This document shows positions 1 through 10,680 of a stretch of DNA of 64,000 nt, in pieces. This DNA comes from Vespula vulgaris. Taxonomy: Eukaryota; Arthropoda; Insecta; Hymenoptera; Vespidae. The position numbers and the translations under genes are program-made. How positions within the stretch are numbered: the first letter of the stretch is position 1; each line of letters opens with the position of its first letter. The notes under the pieces are model-generated. The model was not told the origin of the DNA, did not search any database, and saw nothing but the letters and a program-made list of their open reading frames with translations. The stretch lies in the NCBI RefSeq assembly GCF_905475345.1, contig NC_066587.1:5787070-5851069 (forward strand), given 5' to 3'.

Positions 1-1010
1 TGATCCATTTGTATTATCTGCCAAAATGCTATTATAAATATATGGGTTCTATGGATGTCGATGCATAAATAAACGCTACGTTTTGACAAACCGTAAGGAC
101 TTTCTTTTGAAAGATATACCATAATAATTCCCAATCATATATCGAACTGTCAAACGACTCTCGACCTCCAACCTTTACCTCTGGTTTTGATTAATTGCCT
201 TTTAAGGTATATTTGTACCATGAAGCCATTGTACCGTACCGCCATTGAAAACCACGAGTCTCCCAAGGACGAGGGTAAAATTCTCTAGGATCTTTTGTTG
301 TACAAAGATTCACTCGATTTTGATTTATAGCTTATGAATGACACGTGCTATGAAATAGCTAACATCTTCGAAAAGTAACATCTACGATCTGTGAATAGCT
401 AAAAGTGATAAACTTCGAGAATGTCGATGATAGTTAATATCGTATATAAAAAAAATTTTTATGAATTTTTAATAAATAAATTATTCCTAGGGTATAATCC
501 TTGTGAATTATTTTCATCTGCAAATGCTACCGTATTTTTAAAAGATTCGTACTCTTGGAAATGGAAAATCTAAGTAGTGAGTTTCCCTTGCTCCTTTCCA
601 GTCTTCGCCTACCTATCGTTCCTTGTCTCATCCTTCCCTTTGTCTTTTCGGTAAATCCTCGAAACTTTTTCACCGGAAGAAAAACAACCCTTCATCTTTT
701 GATGGTAGTAGCGTCGAAATCTTTTTCTCCCGACGATGAATGCACGCATGCATATGCAGATTTATGGGATCTTCGGCTAGAATGAAAGGTGCGAAAGGAA
801 GAGAAAAGGGAGAAAGGAGAAAAAGGGCTGACTTTTTCCCACGTTTAGAGCAAACACAGGATAGAACATTCACTCGATTACCTGGTCTTCGATGGATGTC
901 TCGGATATAAAATCAGAAACGAATCTACGCGTGTCGAATTCGACGTTTTAAATCTGAAATGTAATATTTAAAATGATTGTATTCTACGTTGCATTTGCTC
1001 TTACGCGCGC

Positions 1011-1075
1011 GCACACACACACACACACACATCGCTTTTTTGATTATGTGTGTGTGTGTGTGTATATATATATAT
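1011..1075. repeat. (CA)n / (TG)n / (TA)n compound microsatellite with inverted arms
   Basis: A CA run (1011-1031, preceded by CG alternation) is followed after about 14 bases by a TG run (1046-1062) and then a TA run to about 1075. The CA and TG runs are complementary on one strand, so they can pair as a hairpin. Alternating purine-pyrimidine runs are also prone to Z-DNA. Confidence 0.85.
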
Positions 1076-2240
1076 AAATTTCAGCTTAATGAAAGCTTCG
1101 AAAAAAGTACGATGTTGTTAATAATAGATCGGTTTCTCGCTCGATGGATATCATTAACGATCATTTGCTCGAACTACGTTAGGTTCGATCAATCATGAAA
1201 AAGACAACGTCAAGGACAGGCTTCCCAGTCTTATCGCTCGGCGTCTATCTCAGACTTCGCGGCGTTCGTGTTGTCGTTTCTTCTTTCACACCCTCGTATA
1301 GTTCGCGACGTCTTCGTCTTCGAGTAATTCTTGCACGGACCGGGATACCTATCTTTTTTCCCTCCTCAGCTCCTGGAGGTTCGCCAGGACCCATTCATCA
1401 CTGACATCCGAGGACGGGAAAGGAGAACGCAAAAAGTTGCTTGTAGAGGAGGAGAAAGGAGAAGAAGATGAAGAAGTAGCAAAGAAAGAGAGAGAAAGAG
1501 ATAGAAGGAGAGAGAGAGAGAAAAGAGAAAGAGAGATAAGAATATGGGCGAATCGAGAAAGCTTCGAGATCGTTATGCCAGTGGATAATGTAAAAGACAG
1601 TCTGATTGGCGAACGAATTACTTTTCCTGACGAAATAATGAACTCGTGGAAATCTACCGAGGGAAGGTTACCTCGTCACGGGCAACGTTAAAATTTCTTT
1701 AAATTCTCGAACGATTAAACACTAATTCGTTCGCCTAAACGAACTTTTACTACGCACGGTAGAGATAATACAAATTCAATCTTAATCTTACATATTCGTT
1801 GATGGAAAAACTAATGTATTCGTCTTCAAGCAATAGCTATACGAATTTTTTTTCTCCCTAGGTAGAAAGCACGAGTGTGTAAAAGTTCGAAAGCTGGAAA
1901 AAGCTTTTCGGTTCCGTGCCAGTCGGATAAAAGTTGTTCTATGGATCCACCCCAGCGATCTTTTCTCTCTCTCTCTCTCTCTTTCTTTCTCTCTCTACCT
2001 CTCTATCTCTCTTTTTCTCAACCACTCCAACGTTCCATCCCTTTCTTTGTCCTTCCCTCTCTTTCCTCCCTTTTTCCTATTTCGCGATGGAAGACGAAGA
2101 TTGAAGCTTATGCGAGTCGTCGCGCTGTTCGCATATTCCGTACTTCCGTCGACTCCTTCGCTTCGTCGTTGAACGTACTCGTATAAGTGTAGGTTTAAGT
2201 GTATGTACGCGTGTGCGTGTGCGCGCGCGTACTTGCATCT

Positions 2241-2331
2241 CTCCTTCTCGCTCTTTCCCTCTCTATGTTTCTGTCTCTTTCTCTTTCTCTCTCTTTCTCT
2301 CTCTCTCTCTCTCTTTCTCTCTCTTTCTCAC

Positions 2332-2378
<47 letters not shown>

Positions 2379-2436
2379 GTATCACCCTCTCCCACTCGCA
2401 CTCTCTCACCCTCGCTCTCTCACTCTGGATACAATG
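2241..2436. repeat. (CT)n microsatellite
   Basis: Almost 200 bases of CT dinucleotide interrupted by TTT and CAC variants. It keeps several frames open at once (Ser/Leu-rich translations), which is a repeat artefact rather than a gene. Confidence 0.9.
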
Positions 2437-3192
2437 TGTGCGCGTCAAGAATACACGCTATTGATCGCGGGTGGATGCAAGAAAGAGGCAGGAAATACGA
2501 GAAACCAGTCCCATAGAATGGGGGATTTCTTCTCCACCTACGTTTTATCAAGACACGTATCGTCGATAACTTCAACGGTTAAATTAATAACGAAAGCTAC
2601 GGGATCGTTGTTGGCTATTAATAAAATGTATTATTATATAAATATATATGAAAAGGAAAACGAACCAAAATATTTTACGAATGAAATTTTATCACTTTCG
2701 ATAAAATCAAAAGAAATATTATTCGTTGAAAGTCGAATGGAAAAGTTATAAATATAAAACGATGAACTTTCGTATATATTATAACTGGTAGATATTGTTC
2801 GGTAAATATCCAATTTTGAAGTCATGACCAAAATGAAAAAAAAAGAACTTATACAATGATAATTAGCGAAGAGTGAAAAGCTATCCGAAGTTACTTCTTA
2901 AGATTTAAATCTAAATATATAACGTGATAAGAAAGTGTTAGCGTATAGACTGGTTTATACAGACACGAAGATGTTTCCTCATCCCAGAGATGAGAACGAA
3001 CGTAACAGGAGGTTGAGTATGACTTTCGTCGGCAGGTTCGAAGGGAAACATATGCCGAGAATCCAAAAAGACCGGCAGGCATCGCAAGGCCTCGGATCGA
3101 TGCGCGTCGGAGTGCGCGCTCAACCCCGGACCAACATGGACGCGAATTTATAAAGCAGAACTGGACGAGAAAAAAGAGAATCTATGGAAGAT

Positions 3193-3194
<2 letters not shown>

Positions 3195-3254
<60 letters not shown>
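3195..3254. repeat. (GA)n microsatellite
   Basis: About 60 bases of nearly perfect GA dinucleotide repeat. Confidence 0.9.
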
Positions 3255-3659
3255 TAATCCTTCCTTTCTTTTGTAAAGAAAAATAAAAATAATTTTTACA
3301 AAGAATGTACGTACTTAGTGTATATCTGTCTATGACAAATTAACAAAAAATGAATTATTAATAACATTGATTATTTTTGTTTTCTAAAATTTCTCTCATA
3401 TAACATAAAAGAAAGAGAAAAAGAAAGAAAAAAAAAGATAGAAAGAAGAACAAAACCTGAGTTACAAAAGTCCCAGTAGATTTCATGATGCTACCTTTCC
3501 TATATTTGCTTCGTGCATTAATGCGAACTGAAAAGAAAGAGAAGCTCGTAAAAGGGAGTCTGCCGCGTTCTTCTTTTGTTTTCGGTCGTGCGAGCATTTT
3601 CGATGCAATGGCGCCGAAAAGCAGAGGACCCAACCGAGTAATGGGGTGTCGCTGCCAGT

Positions 3660-3722
3660 CGCGCATTTATAATTTCTCTCCCCCTTCCCCCTACTCTCTT
3701 TTTCTCTCTTTCTCTCATTCTT

Positions 3723-3777
<55 letters not shown>

Positions 3778-3782
3778 GTCTC
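3660..3782. repeat. (CT)n microsatellite
   Basis: CT-rich tract with TTTC interruptions, the longest pure run being at about 3733-3763. Open frames across it are low-complexity artefacts. Confidence 0.88.
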
Positions 3783-4880
3783 CCCATCCTTTCGCTCTCA
3801 ACGACTCTCCATCCTTTATTCTTTCTCTCTTTAAACTGCCAGGTCGAAACAATTGCTTTCCGTCCAGGAAAAAGAAACAAAACTGTCTGCCAGCTCTGGC
3901 CGAGGCAAGTAGGGTGAAAGTTGCAAGATGAGTTACTGCAACGGCTCGAGGATCCCGATAGAATTGCTTTATTTGTTTTACCCTATACAGAATTTATTTT
4001 CTAAGGAGACCTCGCTTTCCTTAATTCAATAATGTCAACCACTGCTAAAACTTCCTACCAACTCTGTTGCGAAACAAGCAAATTAAGAAAATATCATATC
4101 ATCGACTTGACAAAGAATTTGTTCACTTCTTGAACGTTAAAATTTTAACGTTAAACGATTGATTGCGAATCAAAAGTAATTGTATATTTTCTTTATAAAT
4201 AAAAAATTAAAAAGATAATTCTTTTTGAAAACTATCGTAATATCGTGATACATAATCTCGTTAGAAAGAAGAGTTTCAAGAAAATTCGTTGTAAAAGAGA
4301 ATTTATGCTCAAACGTTCTGGAAAATAACGGAATCCAATCGATGATACAGGGTTAGCCTTGATGTTTAAGAAATCGCTGTGTCCTCAATAAGAGCTCGCA
4401 TTAATTTAATAAACCTGATGAGGATTTATCGCGCCAATTTATAAGGATTATCGGTCTAAGGGGATGGGACATTTCTATCTCGTTTAAGACAGACGTAAGA
4501 CCGAGAGAAGGGAGAAGAGAGAAGAGATTCTAACGTCTTTACATCTCTTGGTATTGGTAAATACGTTTTTCGCACTTTTATCGCTCCGTCGGTGCAAGTT
4601 CTTCGCTTTAATCTCTATCTGATATCTATTTAACGAAGATAAGAACATTAAGAAACCACAAAATCATTCGTTAATTTTTCCATGAGTTTCTTGGTCTCTA
4701 TTTTAACGACTTTAAAAATAACAAAAAAGAATACGTGGAACGTTTAAATGAAATGAAATTTATGGAAAAAAAATATGTATATTAAATAGATCTCAAGGTC
4801 ATCGAAAGCACTCATGTCATTTTAGTCTTCTCAAAGTACTACATAGAACGAGAACAGTGATTCGAACGACCCTCTAAAGC

Positions 4881-5075
4881 CGTTGCCTCGCGAAACTCGT
4901 TTTGATTTAATTTATGCAACATGGTCCACGTTTCCCACCCCGGTCTTAAGGCCCTTTTGTACAGTTATTAATGCCTTGGGCCACTTCATTTTCACCGTAC
5001 GCACACCGTCGTACGTAACATCGCTACCTGCCGTCAGTCCGGATGCTGCGATTCGTTCCTGTATATGCAAATTTG
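4881..5075. other. GC-balanced non-coding island, candidate conserved element
   Basis: This patch differs from its AT-rich surroundings by balanced composition and non-repetitive sequence. It carries homeodomain-like TAAT cores and an octamer-like ATGCAAAT near 5065. It is open in one forward frame, but that frame has no splice context, no recognisable domain and ends in a GA repeat. I read it as a candidate cis-regulatory element; only comparison with related genomes would show conservation. Confidence 0.3.
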
Positions 5076-5084
5076 AAGGATCGA

Positions 5085-6600
5085 GAAAGAAAGAAAGAGA
5101 AAGAAAAAGAGAAAGAGAGAGAGAGAGAGAGAGTATAAGCTAGAAAGAGAAAAAGGTCTTTCGGTAGACATCTGCTTGTGACGAACAATCGTCGGAAAAA
5201 TAATAACTGTTTTTACAGCCAGAGAATATGTAGCCGTAGCAAAAGCGACTCTTTAGATTTAAAATTGACGAGACATGATCCTCTCGGTATAGGACACTTT
5301 AATATTACAATTGTATGCATAGTTTAATATGAAATTCCATTAAACGTAACGTTTGATCATACTTGTTATGACCTTCTCAATATCTTCTATACACGTTAAA
5401 CAAATAGTAAAATAAAATCTCAAACATGAAAACTCAAACTCGTTATCATCTTATATCATGCTCAAAATTATTCGTTTTAAACGTAAATCGTTACGGTGTG
5501 TAATTAAGAGTGTAATTTCTTGGAATATCTACTTAAAATACTATTAGAGAATGCAATTAGGCCCGCAAGATACTTAATTTAAATTTATAGAAGCAATTTA
5601 ATCACTATTGACGATTATTGGTACGAAAAGGTCTGCTTTATCACACGCATAAATCGCTTCGAAGGGAGTTAATGCTTCCTCCCAAATACGTGAGCTATTT
5701 CCAAACGTTAAAATTAAAAGTGCACTAACTGAGAGCCACTGAAAAGGGTGGAACAGGGATCTACCACTTCACCCTTAAATCGTCGATAACATGGAGCGCT
5801 GCATTAACAATATGCTCTAGTGAATTACAGAGCGCAGTTCGGTCGAAAGCATGTACAGCCATCTAACCACTAATGGCTGCAACATTTTCTTCTATGCGGT
5901 TGATAATTTTCCCTAGAGGGGCTAATTATTATATATATTTTAATAAAATAATATATTATTATTTTTTTTCTATAAAATATGAAATAATTATATATAAAAA
6001 ATAATCTATACTTTTATCAGATAAACAATTCATTTGTTAAATAAATGTGAAATTCATACAAATATCTTCAAGTTTACTCGTAATTATGAATCAATGTAAT
6101 ACGATTTATATAAATAATTAAATCTTTTTTTGTTTCTTAAAAAAAAATCCCATGAAATTATATAATTCAAAAAAGACACTTAATAAAGAAGTTTAAGAAT
6201 AATCATCAAAAAATGACTCGGTCCATTCGCAGATCGAGTCAACAACATTTTTCGCTTATCATTAACATTAATGGAACACATTATTTTTTTTTGTATTAAA
6301 AAACGATTATAAATATATTTTAATAAAGACATTTGACGCTTAGGGACATTTAATATTTTAATATTCTCGCTAAAATATTTTTAGAAAAAAGAAATTTATG
6401 CATCTTTTATACGCTGGCGATCTTGTAAATTACTAAAGACTCAATCAGGAATAATATAGCTCGTAATAAAGTGCATCAAGCCTTTCAAAGTTCTTCGAGA
6501 ATGTCCTGTTCGAACGAACAAACTTCCCCTAAAGAAGATCGATCTTCCAAGACGGCGCACTAATTGCGATCCCTTCAACTCTCCCTCCATCGCTCCCTCA

Positions 6601-6654
<54 letters not shown>

Positions 6655-7350
6655 TTCTCTCTTTCTTTCTCTCTCTCTCTACACCTCTCTTGTTCGGACG
6701 AAACGTAAGCCGCGGATTACCTTACACGTTAATTATGCCGTAATTAACTCTCGTCGTTGTCACCGAGCGAAGGGAAGCTGTAGAAAGTCGACGAAGCGAT
6801 TTTGTACCGTTTACCACGAAAATCCTTCGTAACTTCCTATCGCCATCGACGTAGAATAAAACTTGACAATGGCGCCTATCGACAAACGTAAAAAAGAAAT
6901 AGTAAAAGAAAGACGAACTCGACGTCATTAAAACTTCTTTTAAAGCCATTCGCAACGGCCATCTCGATAATGTAGTTGACAATGTGCGAAAAAAGATTTT
7001 AATGATGTAAGATCGTCAAATTTCAAATGGTTCAAACTTACCATTAGAACTCCTTAATATTTTAAAAGTACAACTATATCTATATATACTATATATTCGT
7101 AATGTAGTTTTATATGATCAAATAAATTTATTAAATTATAGTAGATATAAGTATACTTAAATTATTTAAGTATACGTCTGAATATTTCATGAGAGTAATT
7201 CAAAATTAAATTGAGGTATTAAACGGAGTCCTTTATAAAATTTTTAACTTTCGTTTCTTGATAGACCTTGCATTCTTTAAAAATATAATACATAGAATAT
7301 CAGATGTAATCAATTATTATATAAACGATCAAAATATCGCTTGTGTCAAC
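5085..7350. other. Gene-free AT-rich stretch with (GA)n and (CT)n
   Basis: Begins with a GA run (about 5085-5135) and contains a CT run at about 6595-6690. The rest is AT-rich with a GC-richer patch near 5640-5920. No exon-like segment was recognised. Confidence 0.6.
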
Positions 7351-7388
7351 GATTTATATATTCGATAGTCCGATGCAGGGAATCAAAT

Positions 7389-7569
7389 TACCTGTCACTA
7401 TGGAAAAGGGAGCATCGTGCCAGGTAACAGATCGTGCTTCCACGCAACAGGTATCGATACCCTCTATTACTTTCACACCATCGATTTTATGCTTAATATA
7501 ATCGATCTCGATTCTGTTTCTCGCATAGCAGGTACCCAGCACGCGTTCAGGTCAAATTCGAGCAGGTAG
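7389..7569. promoter_or_regulatory. Homotypic CAGGTA motif cluster, candidate enhancer
   Basis: Five copies of CAGGTA (either strand) occur in 181 bases: 7389-7394 (reverse), 7421-7426, 7448-7453, 7529-7534 and 7563-7568. The last extends to CAGGTAG. Interspersed are several ATCGAT cores, including the palindrome GGTATCGATACC near 7450. In Drosophila CAGGTAG is the site of the pioneer factor Zelda, and CAGGTA-type E-boxes bind Snail/ZEB factors; ATCGAT resembles the DREF element. The motifs are seen directly; the enhancer role is inference. Confidence 0.4.
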
Positions 7570-9611
7570 GAATCGATTACCATTCGGCATTGAATACAAC
7601 CCTTTAAGAAAATCTTACAAGTCACGAACCACTTAAATTAAAGTCAAAGGAACGTTTCAAAGTTGTCGCCAAGTTTTGATTGAGATATCTATATTTATTA
7701 GGATAGAAGACTAAATTTAAAAAATAAAGCACTTCGATTTTTCCTATATTCTATTTCTATCCTAATTCATATTTCATTAAAAAAGTAAACTAAAACATAT
7801 GTGTATATTAATTACATTTCTTCGATAATTGTAATAATATAAGAAAAATCTTTAAGAAAAAGTAAAAAATTTGTAAAGAAATATGGCAGACGCCATTGCG
7901 CAAAAGGGAGGCTCGAATTGTATCGCTAGAGGAGAGCCCACCCTCTAATCCCCCACTCTAACCACCCCTGCTCAATGTGCGCCGAGTTATACGGTGTAAG
8001 CTCCATTGCTCGACGACCAAAGAACGATGCTTTATATTCGCAATAATTCACTGAATATTACATATCGTATGAACAAAGTACGCATAGTGAACAATAAAAA
8101 AAATATAAACATACGTTTGTACACTTCATTATAAATCCGCAAATCCCTGAATAATAAAACTTACCAATATAAAATACAAAATGTTCGTTAAATTAATATT
8201 TGCAAGAAATATAAATGGAAATATATAAAGAATTTTGAAACATAGTCGGGGAAAAATACGGAACGATACGATTAACGAATAAAAGTATTCGCTAGAGTAA
8301 TCAAAAATAATTTAATTAAAAAAAAAATTAACAATTGCTAGCTACGACAATATAGTAAAAGCTCACGTGGGAGCCGCAATCATCGCGATTTCTCGGCGTT
8401 GATACCACACCGTCCAATTAAAAACATTTGAAAATTTCCCGAGGCAGCTTCCCTGGGATTTCCTCGGGAATAAGCAGAGAACGAAGGAGAAATCGCTCGG
8501 GCGCAATAAGTCAAATCTTGTTTGCGAGTCGGTACCTAGTTAAGAACGACTGGCCGGGTCTTCCCTGAGAGGGGTTGATGAGGAAAGCTCGAAGATGGAG
8601 GCTGTGGTGGAACGAAGAGGGCGGCTGGCTGGCTAGCAGACCGACCAGCCGTCCGGGAGGGATTCGAGCACGAGCCTGGAGGAGTTCCAGAGGAGGAAGG
8701 AGGGAGTGAGCACCTTCCTCATCGACCGTATAATTAAACCGGGCGCTGATTAAAAAAGTTACCACGGCCGTAAGATCATTACAGGGACCTCCATTCACCC
8801 ACCCCCACCCGTGGCTTTCCACCCTTCCTACCTTTCCTTTCCTTTCCTTTCCTTTCCGCTTTCCTGCGTTTTCAGAACCCCTTGAGGGTGCAGATTCTTT
8901 CCGCGCACTACTTTTACAAGCAAAATTGCGAATTCTAGACATAGGAGTTACTTGACATGTCGCTTTTCAAGATCTTCCGCCAGTTAATTTCGTTGAAATT
9001 ATTGTTACACGTCGAGTAACAGCGATCGATTCTATACGTTCAATTTTCTAATAAATTTTTATATTTCATATCTCTACGTTGTATATTAATATAATAATTG
9101 TATATAATAAACGATGTGTATTAAGTTATAGGTGGAAAAAACAATGATTTTCGTCTCTTTCTATCAAATTATCGCAAATAAGAAAAAAAAATACATGTCT
9201 TATTTTCATATATGTGTTCTATCAACTTGTAAAGTTTCATCAAAATCAAAAGCAATAATTTCGAAGATGTTCTTTGTGAGTATACATTACCTTTGGGAGC
9301 GTAAGAATATTTAACCCTTTTCGTTGAAGCAACATTATTGAACGTAGTACGTAATCTTTATTTGACCCTCTTGTATCTTCTGGGAAAGCGTCGGTGAAAC
9401 GAGACTCGGAAACTTTGTGAGAACCTTTATGAAGAAGAAACGATGATATCGAAATAAAGAAAGATACTTTCGCGACAAAGCGAATCCGACGTTTCTGTAG
9501 AAAAGGAATATTACAAAGAAATAATGCAGATTCTTCGAAATGTTGCAAATATATAGTAGTATCGACCGCACTAACTCAATCAATCTTCTAGTGGCGACGG
9601 ATGAGTAAAGA
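7570..9611. other. Gene-free stretch with GC-richer islands
   Basis: Contains a GC-richer patch at about 7890-8040 and a larger one at about 8350-8940 that includes five CCTTT pentanucleotide units (8831-8856). The latter keeps a 143-codon reverse frame open, but it has no splice context or recognisable domain and its composition explains the open frame. The remainder is AT-rich. Confidence 0.5.
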
Positions 9612-9928
9612 CTGATACAACGTTACAAAAGACCTAGTAAGATTCATATAACAAAATAAGTAACAAGGTCGGATCAATGATAACGTAAATTATCATTGAA
9701 GAAAAACCAAAACAACTGATACAATGTTACAAAAGACCTAGTAAAATCAATATAACAAATTAAATAACAAGGTCGGATCAATGGTAACGTAAACTATCAT
9801 TGAAGAAAAACCAAAACAACTGATACAGCGTTACAAAGGACCTAGTAAAATCAATATAATAGATTAAATAACAAGGTCGCATCAATAATAACGTAAACTA
9901 TCTGTAGTTGTAGAGAAACCAAAACATA
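9612..9928. repeat. Tandem repeat, three units of about 104 bp
   Basis: The phrase CTGATACA(A/G)(C/T)GTTACAAA recurs at 9612, 9716 and 9820, spaced exactly 104 bases. Each unit continues through CCTAGTAA, ACAAGGTC and a terminal AACCAAAACA. The first unit carries a perfect 10-bp hairpin (TCAATGATAA at 9674-9683, TTATCATTGA at 9690-9699, six-base loop). The hairpin has one mismatch in unit two and is largely lost in unit three. The units show point differences, so this is not a very recent expansion. Confidence 0.9.
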
Positions 9929-10510
9929 CTTGTATATAAATCTCCATTAACATTGTTAAAAGTCGATGTCTGTATCGTAAACATTACTCAAAATCCAATT
10001 TGTCCTTCATTTAACGAAATAGTTTACATAGAGTCTTAGAAAGAAGTCTCGTTCGACATCTTAGCAAATCCTCTTTTCGAATGGGGTCTCGCGCTCTTGG
10101 ACACCCGATTATGCCGATCTTATTCCGATGGTAGAAACTTTCTTAAAATTCAATGTAAGCTCCGTGAGTATCTCTGAAAGATCCGGTCGACAACCCCCGT
10201 CGAACGAGCAGCCCCTTCAGCCGATGGCGACGGTGCCTGGTTTCCTGGTTACCATGGCGATTCTTTTGCTTGACAGGTGGCTCCAAACCCCACCCCACCC
10301 ACCTCCACCTCCACGTCCTCCTCCTCCTTCTCCTCCGTCATGCTGTACTACCCCTCTAGACTCGTTCGTTCTGCCTGCCACGACTACGACGAACCAATCG
10401 CGCACAGCGAAAAAATATTCAATCACGCGTCAAGAACTGGAGGGTGGTAGTGGTGGTGGTAGTGGTGGCGTCGGTTCCGACGGTGGTAGTTGCCGAGGAG
10501 AATCAACTCT

Positions 10511-10512
<2 letters not shown>

Positions 10513-10566
<54 letters not shown>

Positions 10567-10594
10567 TTTCTCTCCCTTTTTCTCTTTCTTTCTC

Positions 10595-10653
<59 letters not shown>

Positions 10654-10680
10654 CTCTCTCTTTATATCTATCTATCTATC
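10513..10680. repeat. (CT)n microsatellite
   Basis: About 170 bases of CT dinucleotide with TTTC and CCC interruptions, ending in a (TATC)n run near 10665-10680. Confidence 0.9.

Larger units (their letters stand above)
1..4880. other. Gene-free stretch with purine/pyrimidine microsatellites
   Basis: No open frame here has splice sites, family similarity or codon-like composition. The longer open frames all run through simple repeats: GA at about 1478-1540, CT at 1966-2010 and 2241-2436, GA at 3195-3254, CT at 3660-3780. The sequence between them is AT-rich, with a few GC-richer patches near 1200-1420 and 3000-3150. It could be intergenic DNA or an intron of a gene that lies left of the window; nothing in the sequence decides between these. 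Confidence 0.6.

Noticed and set aside
2203..2751. 182-codon open frame on the plus strand
   Set aside because: The first half is CT repeat and the second half is AT-rich with no similarity; two other frames are open over the same repeat.
8511..8942. 143-codon open frame on the minus strand
   Set aside because: Lies in a GC-rich patch with a CCTTT pentanucleotide run, shows no domain, no splice context and no codon-like pattern.
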